This document shows, one piece after another, positions 7,990 through 16,306 of a DNA stretch of 64,000 bases. The DNA comes from Palsa-892 sp963751615 (GTDB lineage Bacteria; Pseudomonadota; Alphaproteobacteria; Rhizobiales; Xanthobacteraceae): positions 124,001 through 188,000 of the forward strand of contig CAVVVG010000007.1 of the NCBI GenBank assembly GCA_963751615.1, written 5' to 3'. The notes under the pieces were generated by a model. The model did not search any database and had not been told where the DNA came from. It saw nothing but the letters and a program-made list of their open reading frames with translations. A program made the position numbers and the translations under genes. Each line of letters starts with the position of its first letter. Positions within the stretch are counted from its first letter, which is position 1.

Positions 7990-9413
7990 GCGGGTTCGGT
8001 CTGGTTCTGCTGCTGATGGTAATTGCGGGCCTCGTGCTCACCGGCCTACCTGCCGTGATTGTGTTGATCGCAGTGGCCGCCTTCGGAGGCGCCGTCGGCG
8101 TTGCACGCGGTGCCTTTCCTTACGAATTGCTGACGGCTCTTCCCGGTCGGCTGATCAATCTGCTTGAAAACGATCTTCTGCAAGCGCTTCCACTCTACGT
8201 TCTGATGGGGCTGATGCTTAATCGTTTGCCGATTGCCGAAACACTTTTTCGCGGCGGTGTAGCACTATTGCGGCGCGGACCGTCGGCTCCGCTCATTTCG
8301 GGCATCGCACTCGGTGCCTTACTCGGGCCGATGAACGGCTCCGTCGGCGCGAGTGTTATGTCGCTCGCACGCGCCGTCGCTCCTAAACTCGAAGGTTTGC
8401 CGAAGGCCGAACGTTTCGCCGCCGTATCGGTCGCAAGCACGCTCGGAGTCGTTGTACCGCCGTCGTTGGTTTTGATCCTGTTGGGTGATGCGATGCTGAA
8501 CGCACACACGCTTGCGATCAACGCGACCGGTCGGGCCGACCGTGTCATTAACACTCAGGATGTTTTCCGTGGCGCGTTGATTCCTGCAGGGATTTTTCTT
8601 GCTCTTTGTCTTGCGGTTGCCTGGTGGAAAGGACGGAGGATCAAATCCAATGCGGTGGATGAGAGGCACCTCCTGCTTTCGCACAGAGAATCGTTGCTTG
8701 CAGTCGTCTCGCTGCTTTTTCTAATTGTAGTACTTGGCGGAGTCGCGGCCGGCTATTTCTATGCGGTTGAAGCTGCCGCTATGGGCGCTTTCGTTCTGTT
8801 CGCGGCGGGCATCCTCACCGGGAGGTTGCGTGGTGCAGCTCTTCGCGAACTGTTGAGCGAGGCAATAGCGATCACGGGCGCTCTCTTTGGGCTACTGGCC
8901 GCGGCGACGACACTAACTCTCGTTTTCCGCTTGCTCGGCACCGATGCATTGCTAGATCGATGGATTACCGCATTGCCAGGCGGCGAAATCGCGGTCACGC
9001 TCGTTGTGCTCGGCGCAATTGGTCTTTCCGCATTCGTGCTCGATGCATTCGAAATCATTTTCGTACTGGTGCCGATAATGATCCCGCCCCTGCTTGTGCG
9101 CGTGCCAGATGCCGTGTGGGTTTCGACGCTTTTACTGCTGACGTTGCAAGCGAGCTTTCTGCTGCCGCCGTTCGGCTACGCGTTGATGATGACGCGGACA
9201 GTGATGCGCGAATCTCTTCCAATCAAACTCATCGCGCAGGCGCTCGCGCCTTTTCTGCTCGCACAACTCACCGTTCTTGTTCTCGTGCTCTGCTTCCCAG
9301 CGCTCGTTCACTTGCGAGACCAGCCGGGGGCCAACACACGCATGTTGGAAAAACCGGTTTCAGAACAAGAAATTCAACGACGGTTCGAGGAAATGATGAA
9401 GCCGAGGAAGTAA
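7986..9413 (+). CDS. TRAP transporter large permease subunit (DctM-like)
   Basis: This 475-residue, very hydrophobic protein has about 12-13 membrane segments and the features of the DctM family: an N-terminal scoop-like half, the segment PMNGSVGASVMSLARAVAP, and a conserved second half with LLLTLQASFLLPPFGYALMM. It starts with GTG at 7986, overlapping the stop of the small subunit by 4 bp. The C-terminus ends in a charged tail (EQEIQRRFEEMMKPRK) that extends past the last membrane segment. No DctP-type periplasmic binding protein lies within this window, although TRAP systems normally need one. The substrate is unknown; homologues have been linked to mannitol or organic acid uptake. Confidence 0.88.
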   Translation: MSGFGLVLLLMVIAGLVLTGLPAVIVLIAVAAFGGAVGVARGAFPYELLTALPGRLINLLENDLLQALPLYVLMGLMLNRLPIAETLFRGGVALLRRGPSAPLISGIALGALLGPMNGSVGASVMSLARAVAPKLEGLPKAERFAAVSVASTLGVVVPPSLVLILLGDAMLNAHTLAINATGRADRVINTQDVFRGALIPAGIFLALCLAVAWWKGRRIKSNAVDERHLLLSHRESLLAVVSLLFLIVVLGGVAAGYFYAVEAAAMGAFVLFAAGILTGRLRGAALRELLSEAIAITGALFGLLAAATTLTLVFRLLGTDALLDRWITALPGGEIAVTLVVLGAIGLSAFVLDAFEIIFVLVPIMIPPLLVRVPDAVWVSTLLLLTLQASFLLPPFGYALMMTRTVMRESLPIKLIAQALAPFLLAQLTVLVLVLCFPALVHLRDQPGANTRMLEKPVSEQEIQRRFEEMMKPRK

Positions 9414-9900
9414 TGCGCGCTTCACGCGCAGCCTCGAGGGCTTTAGGCTTTCACTGGAAGGCAACGGCCGCGCTGCAACTTTGTCCGAACCGCTGATATT
9501 GCGACCGCGAACTGCCTCCAGAAGCGTGCGACGCGATGATCTGCTCATTCGAATGCAGCTGCTGCAAAAATTGCGCAACAATTGTATTGAAAAGCCGCCG
9601 GCCGAACTGCGGCAGCAGAGATCGTACACCGTCCGATCCTTGCTGCTGCCAAGCGCGCGAAGGTTCTGCCTCGATCCAAGGCGTTTTCAAGCGGAGGGTT
9701 GCTAGCCGAACGTCGCTTGATCCATCGCCGCAGTTGTTTTGGTGAATCGGCTGCAACACCGCGGCAAAAAAATCGAGCGGCAAAAACATTTTCACCGTAA
9801 GCCACAGCCCGAACATGAAACCGCTTTACGCGCTGTGCGAATCCCCTTCTGATGGTTCTGCGTTTCGCGAGGCGAAGGCAGATATGGAGCCCCTTTAAAT
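9414..9900. other. Intergenic region downstream of the TRAP permease
   Basis: About 490 bp without a gene I can support. Several overlapping open frames exist (for instance 9451-9816 on the minus strand and 9481-9705 on the plus strand), but none resembles a known family, none has a good ribosome site, and their compositions look like shadows of each other. An inverted repeat (GGCAGCAG at 9611-9618 and CTGCTGCC at 9643-9650) is visible, with no U-run beside it. The missing TRAP binding protein is not here in any recognisable form. Confidence 0.4.
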
Positions 9901-9910
9901 ACCGTCAGAA

Positions 9911-9957
9911 CTACTAGATTTAGATGTTTTTTAACTGTCTTATACTAGTACTTGACG
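9911..9957 (+). promoter_or_regulatory. Possible tandem NrdR boxes overlapping the nrdJ promoter
   Basis: Two similar 16-bp blocks, CTACTAGATTTAGATG (9911-9926) and ATACTAGTACTTGACG (9942-9957), have starts exactly 31 bp apart, about three helical turns. Both share ACTAG in the same place. NrdR, the repressor of ribonucleotide reductase genes, typically binds two boxes with this spacing overlapping the promoter; the general box is an AT-rich palindrome like ACACTATATATAGTGT. The first block matches that at 9 of 16 positions and the second at 7. A -35-like TTGACG (9952-9957) and a weak -10 CCTAGA (9974-9979) follow. The spacing is seen; NrdR binding is inference. Confidence 0.45.
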
Positions 9958-9985
9958 AGTGAAATCGAGTCAGCCTAGAGTTTGT

Positions 9986-10229
9986 ATTGGTTCGATACCG
10001 CGTAATTCGTACGGTTTCGGACATTCCCGTGAGCACGATTGACCCCTGCCGGGGTCTCTCAACCACCCCCGGCAACGGCCTTCGTTTCTCCTCTTGGGCG
10101 AGTCAAACTATCGGGGTCCAACCCGTTCACCTGTAAAGCGGGACCAGCCCCAGGGACGCGAAAAACGAGTTCTGCCAAATCGGCCACGCGGGCGGCAGGC
10201 CTGCGGCCCGAACCAAGGGGACGAAAATA
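9986..10229 (+). promoter_or_regulatory. Long GC-rich folded leader of nrdJ
   Basis: About 240 bp separate the likely promoter from the nrdJ start. Hairpins visible by eye: GACCCC/GGGGTC (10041-10056), a competing 7-bp stem GCCGGGG (10048-10054) with CCCCGGC (10067-10073), a two-part stem GGGG/CCCC (10113-10116, 10148-10151) enclosing CCCG/CGGG (10122-10125, 10139-10142), and CGGGC-GCAGG/CCTGC-GCCCG (10189-10210) just before the ribosome site AAGGGG (10215-10220). The first two stems exclude each other, as in leaders that switch. I find no B12 box (GCCACTG), so this is not an ordinary cobalamin riboswitch. A candidate motif called nrdJ RNA has been reported upstream of such genes; I could not compare it. 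Confidence 0.45.
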
Positions 10230-13200
10230 ATGCGCATCGAACGCCGCTACACCTTAGAAGGCCAATCACCTTATGCGGACATTCCATTCCGCACGGCGAC
10301 GAGCGAAATCCGCAATCCGGACGGTTCGATCGTTTTTCGACTCGAGAAAATGGAAGTACCGGAGCATTGGTCGCAGGTGGCGACTGATGTGCTAGCGCAA
10401 AAATATTTTCGCAAGGCGGGTGTGCCCGCACATCGGCGCCGCGTGGAGGAAGAAAGCGTCCCCTCATGGCTGTGGCGCTCAGTCGGCGACGAAGCCAAGC
10501 TTGCGGGCCTCTCGAAGAAAGACCGATATGTCGGCGAAACATCCGCAAAACAGGTTTTTGACCGTCTCGCCGGCACGTGGACCTATTGGGGCTGGAAAGG
10601 CGGCTATTTCGAAACCGAAGCCGACGCCCGCACTTTTTTTGACGAGCATTGCTACATGCTCGCCATGCAGATGGCGGCGCCAAATTCACCTCAGTGGTTC
10701 AATACCGGCCTGCATTGGGCTTACGGTATCGACGGTCCAAGCCAAGGCCACTTCTACGTCGATCCATTCAAGGGCAAACTCGTCACGTCGCAGAGCGCCT
10801 ACGAGCATCCGCAGCCGCATGCCTGTTTCATCCAGTCGGTCGAGGATGATCTCGTCAACGAGAGTGGCATCATGGATTTGTGGGTGCGCGAAGCGCGCCT
10901 ATTCAAATATGGCTCCGGCACTGGCTCGAATTTCTCAAAGCTGCGCGGCGAAAATGAAAAACTCTCAGGCGGCGGACGCTCGTCCGGCCTGATGAGCTTC
11001 CTCAAGATCGGCGACCGCGCGGCTGGCGCGATCAAATCAGGCGGCACCACACGCCGCGCAGCTAAGATGGTCGTGGTTGACGCCGACCACCCCGATATCG
11101 AGCAATATATCGACTGGAAGGTGATTGAGGAGCAAAAGGTCGCAAACCTCGTCACTGGCTCCAAAATCAACCAGAAGCATCTCAAGGCCGTAATGAAGGC
11201 CTGCATAAATTGCGAAGGCGAAGGCGACGACTGCTTCACGCCCGACAAGAATCCCGCCCTCAAGCGCGAGGTGAAGGCGGCGCGTAAGATGGGCGTGCCC
11301 GACAACTACATCCAGCGCGTGATCCAGTTCGCCAAGCAGGGCTACAAGGACATTTACTTCCCGACTTATGACACGGACTGGGATTCGGAGGCATATCTCA
11401 CGGTCTCCGGCCAGAACTCGAACAATTCGGTGCGTGTGACCGACGAGTTCCTGCGCGCGGTCGAGGCCGACGGCAATTGGGATTTGCGCGCGCGCAAGGA
11501 CGGCAAGGTCACGAAGACGCTAAAAGCGCGTGAGCTGTGGGATAAGATCGGCTACGCCGCTTGGGCCTGCGCCGACCCCGGCATCCAGTTCCACACTACC
11601 GTGAACGATTGGCACACCTGCCCGATGTCGGGCGAAATCCGCGCGTCGAATCCGTGCTCGGAATACATGTTCCTCGACGACACGGCATGCAATCTCGCTT
11701 CACTCAATCTCCTAACCTTCCGCAACAAGGAAACGCGCAAGTTTGACATCGAATCCTACGAGCATGCGGTTCGTCTGTGGACCATCGTACTCGAAATCTC
11801 GGTCATGATGGCGCAGTTTCCGTCGAAGAACATCGCGGAGCTTTCTTACCGCTACCGTACGCTCGGCCTTGGCTACGCCAATATTGGTGGCCTCCTGATG
11901 ACATCAGGAATCCCCTATGACTCCGCCGAGGCCCGCGCGCTGTGTGGGGCGCTGACCGCGCTGATGACCGGAGTCTGCTATGCGACCTCCGCCGAAATGG
12001 CGCGCGAACTCGGCGCCTTTCCAGGCTATGCCGATAATCGCGAGCACATGCTGCGCGTGATCCGCAATCACCGCCGTGCCGCTCATGGCGAGACGAAGGA
12101 TTACGAACACCTTTCCACTCCGCCAGTGCCACTCGATCACGCAAGCTGTCCCGACATGAAACTCGTCGCACATGCCTGCGCCACGTGGAACAAGGCGCTG
12201 GAGCTGGGCCACCAGTACGGTTATCGCAATGCGCAGACTACCGTTATCGCACCCACGGGCACGATCGGCCTCGTGATGGATTGCGACACTACCGGCATCG
12301 AGCCCGACTTTGCGCTAGTGAAGTTTAAGAAGCTCGCAGGCGGCGGCTATTTCAAGATCATTAACCGCGCTGCGTCGGAGGCGCTGCGCACACTCGGCTA
12401 CAGCGAAAGCCAGATCGCCGAGATCGAGGCTTACGCGGTCGGCCATGGCACGCTCTCGAACGCTCCCAGCATCAACCATTCGACCTTAATGGCAAAAGGC
12501 TTCGACGATGACACCATCAAAAGCATCGAATCGAAACTCGCGACTGCCTTTGACATTAAATTCGTGTTTAACCGCTGGACGCTCGGCGATGTCGTGATGA
12601 AGAAGCTCGGACTCTCCGATGAGCAGCTCGCAAATCCGGCACTCGATCTGCTCGCCCATCTCGGATTCAGCAAACGCGAGATCGAGGCCGCAAACCTGCA
12701 TGTCTGCGGCGCGATGACGCTGGAAAGTGCGCCGCACCTCAAGGAAGAGCATTATCCGGTGTTCGACTGTGCAAACCCCTGCGGTCGGCTCGGCAAGCGC
12801 TTCCTCTCGGTCGAGAGCCACATCCGCATGATGGCGGCAGCACAGCCCTTCATCTCTGGCGCGATCTCGAAAACGATCAACATGCCAAACGAGGCGACGG
12901 TCGAGCAATGCAAGGAAAGTTACATGCTTTCCTGGCGGCTTGCGCTCAAAGCCAACGCACTCTACCGCGACGGTTCAAAGCTCTCGCAACCTCTGAGCTC
13001 CGCGCTAATTGCGGACGACGAAGAGGACGATGAGGCGATCGAGGCGTTCTTGGAAAAACCCCAAACGGCTCGCGCGCAGGCGCTCGCTGAGCGTGTCGTC
13101 GAGAAAATCATCGAACGCGTTTCGATCTCGCGTGAGCGCGAACGCCTTCCCTCACGTCGGAAGGGCTATACGCAGAAGGCTGTGGTCGGCGGGCACAAGG

Positions 13201-13946
13201 TGTATCTCCGCACCGGCGAATATGACGACGGGCGCATCGGCGAAATCTTTGTCGACATGCACAAGGAAGGCGCGACCTTGCGATCGCTCCTTAACAATTT
13301 TGCGATCGCGATCTCGCTCGGTCTGCAATATGGGGTGCCGCTTGAGGAATATGTCGACGCCTTTACCTTCACCCGCTTCGAGCCCGCGGGCACGGTGCAG
13401 GGCAACGACACGATCAAGATGGCTACCTCAATTCTTGACTATGTGTTCCGCGAGCTCGCGATTTCGTACCTCGGTCGCTACGACCTCGGCCACGTGGATC
13501 CTTCCGACGCGAATTTCGACGCTCTCGGCAAGGGCGTGGACGAAGGCAAGCCCGGGTCGGCGCGCGTTGTCTCGAAAGGCCTTGTGCGCGGCAAGACACT
13601 CGCAGTCGCTGGCGGCACCAGCGTCGGCGGTTCATCTGGCGAAGCCATCAAGGGTGAAGGCGCTTCCGGCGCTCATGCTCACGTGGCGAATGTCACGGCA
13701 CTGCGCACACAGGGTGTGGGCAACACACTCACGCAGGGTGCCACGGCGCTAAAAGTCGAAGCCGCGGCAGAGGTGGCGGCAGCGGTTGCCCCTACCGCGC
13801 GCGACCAAATCGCAAACGAGCGCGCGGCCGCGAAGGCGAAAGGCTACGATGGTTCTCCCTGTCCCGAGTGTCACAATTTCACGATGGTGCGAAACGGCAC
13901 GTGCCTGAAGTGCGATACGTGTGGAAGCACGACAGGGTGCTCGTGA
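10230..13946 (+). CDS. nrdJ: Class II (adenosylcobalamin-dependent) ribonucleotide reductase
   Basis: This 1238-residue protein reduces ribonucleotides to deoxyribonucleotides with an adenosylcobalamin-derived radical and needs no oxygen. The N-terminal half holds Cys199 (HACFIQS), the active-site segment NPCSEYMFLDDTACNLASL and the loop QTTVIAPTGTIGLVMDCD. The end carries a zinc-ribbon-like cluster (CPECHNF, then CLKCDTCG), the usual tail of the long alphaproteobacterial NrdJ, which also passes electrons to the active site. A low-complexity Ala/Gly region (about 1130-1200) precedes the tail. The start is ATG 10230 with AAGGGG nine bases upstream. It stands alone with its own leader and terminator. 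B12 synthesis or uptake must exist elsewhere in the cell. Confidence 0.97.
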   Translation: MRIERRYTLEGQSPYADIPFRTATSEIRNPDGSIVFRLEKMEVPEHWSQVATDVLAQKYFRKAGVPAHRRRVEEESVPSWLWRSVGDEAKLAGLSKKDRYVGETSAKQVFDRLAGTWTYWGWKGGYFETEADARTFFDEHCYMLAMQMAAPNSPQWFNTGLHWAYGIDGPSQGHFYVDPFKGKLVTSQSAYEHPQPHACFIQSVEDDLVNESGIMDLWVREARLFKYGSGTGSNFSKLRGENEKLSGGGRSSGLMSFLKIGDRAAGAIKSGGTTRRAAKMVVVDADHPDIEQYIDWKVIEEQKVANLVTGSKINQKHLKAVMKACINCEGEGDDCFTPDKNPALKREVKAARKMGVPDNYIQRVIQFAKQGYKDIYFPTYDTDWDSEAYLTVSGQNSNNSVRVTDEFLRAVEADGNWDLRARKDGKVTKTLKARELWDKIGYAAWACADPGIQFHTTVNDWHTCPMSGEIRASNPCSEYMFLDDTACNLASLNLLTFRNKETRKFDIESYEHAVRLWTIVLEISVMMAQFPSKNIAELSYRYRTLGLGYANIGGLLMTSGIPYDSAEARALCGALTALMTGVCYATSAEMARELGAFPGYADNREHMLRVIRNHRRAAHGETKDYEHLSTPPVPLDHASCPDMKLVAHACATWNKALELGHQYGYRNAQTTVIAPTGTIGLVMDCDTTGIEPDFALVKFKKLAGGGYFKIINRAASEALRTLGYSESQIAEIEAYAVGHGTLSNAPSINHSTLMAKGFDDDTIKSIESKLATAFDIKFVFNRWTLGDVVMKKLGLSDEQLANPALDLLAHLGFSKREIEAANLHVCGAMTLESAPHLKEEHYPVFDCANPCGRLGKRFLSVESHIRMMAAAQPFISGAISKTINMPNEATVEQCKESYMLSWRLALKANALYRDGSKLSQPLSSALIADDEEDDEAIEAFLEKPQTARAQALAERVVEKIIERVSISRERERLPSRRKGYTQKAVVGGHKVYLRTGEYDDGRIGEIFVDMHKEGATLRSLLNNFAIAISLGLQYGVPLEEYVDAFTFTRFEPAGTVQGNDTIKMATSILDYVFRELAISYLGRYDLGHVDPSDANFDALGKGVDEGKPGSARVVSKGLVRGKTLAVAGGTSVGGSSGEAIKGEGASGAHAHVANVTALRTQGVGNTLTQGATALKVEAAAEVAAAVAPTARDQIANERAAAKAKGYDGSPCPECHNFTMVRNGTCLKCDTCGSTTGCS

Positions 13947-13969
13947 GCAATCTTTAATGCGTTAAAATG

Positions 13970-13999
13970 AAAAGGGGCGCCCAACCGGACGCCCTTTTT
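13970..13999 (+). terminator. Rho-independent terminator of nrdJ
   Basis: AAAAGGGGCG (13970-13979) pairs with CGCCCTTTTT (13990-13999) around a 10-base loop; the stem has one G-T pair and ends in a run of five T. It lies 24 bp after the nrdJ stop. Confidence 0.85.
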
Positions 14000-14281
14000 C
14001 AATTCAAACCTTTCCAAGTCATCAGATAGATGGTCCTGGGCCATCAATGTCTTAGCATTACAGAAAGGCATGGACCACTGCGACAATCACGGGAATGGAA
14101 AAAAACAAGGCTTCCCGCTTCTTCCTTACCCCGGTCGAAGCCGCACTATGTCCACACCTTGCCGACCCAAAACAAGAAAGATAACGCGAGCGGTGTGATC
14201 AGCGCCTGCGGCGCCCACAGCCGGAGGAGCGCGTACCAACGAGACCAGCGCTGCGCCCAAAATCGATCCGTAATTTAGCTC

Positions 14282-14485
14282 TTATCGTCCTCGGTGAGCG
14301 CGGGCTGCAGCCACAGCATTCGAGCCGTCGGGAAATTCGCGTGGCATCCACTGGTCGGCATTTAGCAGGCCGTTCGACCAACTTTGAAATGCAACCACGC
14401 AGCGCCCTGCGTATTTTCCGTATATTGTTACGCACGCCGCCTTTTTTTCATTCTGCTTAGGCGCGGTACGAATGATCGTAGGCAC
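14282..14485 (-). CDS. Possible small hypothetical protein downstream of the tautomerase
   Basis: An open frame of 67 codons starts with GTG at 14485 and stops at 14282, on the same strand as the tautomerase gene and 23 bp after it. The middle looks protein-like (ACVTIYGKYAGRCVVAFQSW), but I recognise no family and see no ribosome site before the GTG. It could be the last gene of the minus-strand operon, or chance. The 280 bp between it and the nrdJ terminator hold nothing I can identify. Confidence 0.3.
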   Translation of the reverse strand: MPTIIRTAPKQNEKKAACVTIYGKYAGRCVVAFQSWSNGLLNADQWMPREFPDGSNAVAAARAHRGR

Positions 14486-14508
14486 GCTGATGCGACATGT
14501 TCTTAGCG

Positions 14509-14706
14509 CTACTTCTTTGGTGTCATTTCGCTGAACAGCACTCCGCCTTTGGCCTTATTCATTCTCGGCGTTTCCATGATCGACACCGTAACGACCCCTG
14601 GCTCGACATTGCAATTTTTTACTACTGCATCGGTAATGCCCTTCACGAGACCGCGCTTCTGATCTATCGTCCGACCTTCGGCGAGATAAACGACTACTTC
14701 CGGCAT
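14509..14706 (-). CDS. 4-oxalocrotonate tautomerase family protein
   Basis: This 65-residue protein has the length and the N-terminal MPEVVVYLAEGRT of the 4-oxalocrotonate tautomerase family, whose catalytic base is Pro1 once Met is removed. The RGLVKGITDAVV helix and the VSIMETPRMNKAKGG end also fit. Members isomerise enol and keto acids and usually form hexamers. A strong AAGGAGG precedes the ATG at 14706. It follows a crotonase-family gene on the same strand, but there is no complete aromatic degradation pathway nearby, so the substrate is unknown. Confidence 0.9.
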   Translation of the reverse strand: MPEVVVYLAEGRTIDQKRGLVKGITDAVVKNCNVEPGVVTVSIMETPRMNKAKGGVLFSEMTPKK

Positions 14707-14775
14707 AGTTTCCTCCTTATTTTTCCAATGAAATTATTGCCCACGCCCGCGGGGAGCAATCGCAACAAAGATTTT

Positions 14776-15687
14776 CTAATACTTCCCCTGTTCCTTCACG
14801 TGAATGACATGGCGCGGATCGGGCTGTTCGTCTCTTGGTGCGGTGCTGTAATCGCCAAATGGTTGGTCACGCGCAGTGATGGCGGGTTTCACACCCTCTT
14901 TCTCTGCGATCTCGATGAAGCGGCGGGCGTCCGGGGTGTTACGCATCAGCCCGTCGAGGATCGGCCCGAGGGTCTGCGTCGCCGCCAAGCCCATATTATC
15001 GTAGGCCTGATTCACTACCAACTTCATCGCCGAGAGCTGCGAGAGGGGAATCGAGCAAAGCTGCTCCGCCGTTTTCTTCACGGTTGATTCCAAGTCGTTA
15101 AAGGGAACTGCTTGGTTGATCAGACCGATTTCAGCCGCCTGTTTACCGGAAAGCGCCTTGCCAGTAAGCGCGTATTCTTTTGCGCGCGTGAGTCCGAGCC
15201 GGTAGATCCACATGCCGCTTAGATACGCGCCCCACATGCGCGAATAGGGCGTGCCGATGCGCGCGTCGTTGCTCGCAATCACAAGGTCGCAGCAGAGCGC
15301 ATAATCGCTGCCGCCGCCAACGCACCAACCATGCACCTGCGCAATTACCGGCTTCGATGCACGCCATAGGCTCATGAATTTCTGGTGCGGCGAGAGCGCA
15401 GGCGTGGTGGCAAAAGCAAAATCCTTGCCGGCATCCCATTCGCCCCCAGTATTGATAAAGTCATCCCAGTGATGAAAGCCCTTTCCGAAATTGTAGCCGG
15501 CACAGAAAGCTCGGCCCGCGCCACGCAAGACGATCACTTTAACCCGCTCGTCGCGCACTGCGGCGTTAACCGCCGCCTCCACCTCATCCGGCATCGGCGG
15601 AACAATGGTATTTAGTTGTTCCGGCCGGTTCAGGGTGACGGTCGCGATCGCATCTTCGACTTCATAAAGGATCGTTTCAAATTGCAT
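14776..15687 (-). CDS. Crotonase (enoyl-CoA hydratase/isomerase) family protein with altered catalytic residues
   Basis: This 303-residue protein has the crotonase fold: TVTLNRPEQLN near residue 17, the oxyanion-hole segment RAFCAGYNFGKGF and the second half HGWCVGGGSDYALCCDLVIA. In enoyl-CoA hydratase two glutamates are catalytic, in GGGCE and later in PE. Here the first position is Asp (GGGSD) and the second region reads TPYSRMWG with no Glu, so simple hydration is doubtful. It may be another crotonase-type activity such as isomerase, hydrolase or decarboxylase. It lies 12 bp after the HdeD gene and 69 bp before the tautomerase gene on the same strand. Confidence 0.88.
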   Translation of the reverse strand: MQFETILYEVEDAIATVTLNRPEQLNTIVPPMPDEVEAAVNAAVRDERVKVIVLRGAGRAFCAGYNFGKGFHHWDDFINTGGEWDAGKDFAFATTPALSPHQKFMSLWRASKPVIAQVHGWCVGGGSDYALCCDLVIASNDARIGTPYSRMWGAYLSGMWIYRLGLTRAKEYALTGKALSGKQAAEIGLINQAVPFNDLESTVKKTAEQLCSIPLSQLSAMKLVVNQAYDNMGLAATQTLGPILDGLMRNTPDARRFIEIAEKEGVKPAITARDQPFGDYSTAPRDEQPDPRHVIHVKEQGKY

Positions 15688-15699
15688 GGCTTACGGTCT

Positions 15700-16260
15700 T
15701 CAGCGCGGGCGCAGCGCGAATCCGAACATCAACCAGGCGAAGCCCTGAAACAAGACGTCGATCGCCAGGCAAAGGCCGAGCACCCATAGACCGCTCGTGG
15801 GCAAGCCCGCGAACACGACAATCCCTGCGAGGATCGCGATGATGCCCGAAAGCGTCAGCAATCCGCCCATCGCGTGCCAGTGATGATAGGCAAGCCACAG
15901 CCGCACAAGGCCGGATACAATCAGCATCGCTGCCACCAGGACCGTCAGCGAGACCGCGCCCGCGATCGGGTTCGCCCACAGTACCATGCCGCCTAGCGCA
16001 TACAGCACACCAAGCGCGATACTCAACAATGTACCACTCCAATTGCTGGTGTTAAACGCCTTCACGATTTGGAAGGCGCCGAGCACAAGAAACGCGGCAC
16101 CAATAAAGATCGTGCTCACCACGGTTGCAGCCACGAGATGGCCGAGCATGAACATTCCGCCTGCAATCAGCACGATTCCGAGAAGTGCGAACCACCACCA
16201 ATGATGCGCCTGATCCTTGCCACCGATTTTCAATTTTGCGCGCGCCGCTACTCTTGCCAT
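15700..16260 (-). CDS. HdeD-family membrane protein
   Basis: This 186-residue protein has six predicted membrane segments in pairs, the layout of the HdeD/DUF308 family. Motifs such as LGAFQIVKAF and the repeated helix-turn pattern with Gly-rich segments support the call. In Escherichia coli HdeD belongs to the acid-resistance genes, but the biochemical role is not known. I start it at ATG 16260, because GGGAGG lies a few bases upstream; a longer frame would read through that site. The crotonase gene follows after 12 bp. Confidence 0.85.
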   Translation of the reverse strand: MARVAARAKLKIGGKDQAHHWWWFALLGIVLIAGGMFMLGHLVAATVVSTIFIGAAFLVLGAFQIVKAFNTSNWSGTLLSIALGVLYALGGMVLWANPIAGAVSLTVLVAAMLIVSGLVRLWLAYHHWHAMGGLLTLSGIIAILAGIVVFAGLPTSGLWVLGLCLAIDVLFQGFAWLMFGFALRPR

Positions 16261-16306
16261 AGGAGCCTCCCGTTTCCGCAAAACTATACTGGAAATGTGC
16301 GATTCG

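Noticed and set aside
9451..9816. Minus-strand ORF of 121 codons downstream of the TRAP permease
   Set aside because: No family resemblance and no ribosome site; two other open frames overlap it with equally poor support.
9960..10030. tRNA-like GGTTCGATACC
   Set aside because: No acceptor stem or anticodon arm can be built around it.
10113..10210. Cobalamin riboswitch in front of nrdJ
   Set aside because: The stretch CCTGTAAAGCGGG looks a little like the riboswitch core, but the B12 box GCCACTG is missing, and a B12 riboswitch would be expected to repress a B12-independent enzyme instead.
10039..10230. Plus-strand ORF of 63 codons just before nrdJ
   Set aside because: It lies inside the GC-rich folded leader, has no ribosome site and its composition follows the hairpins.
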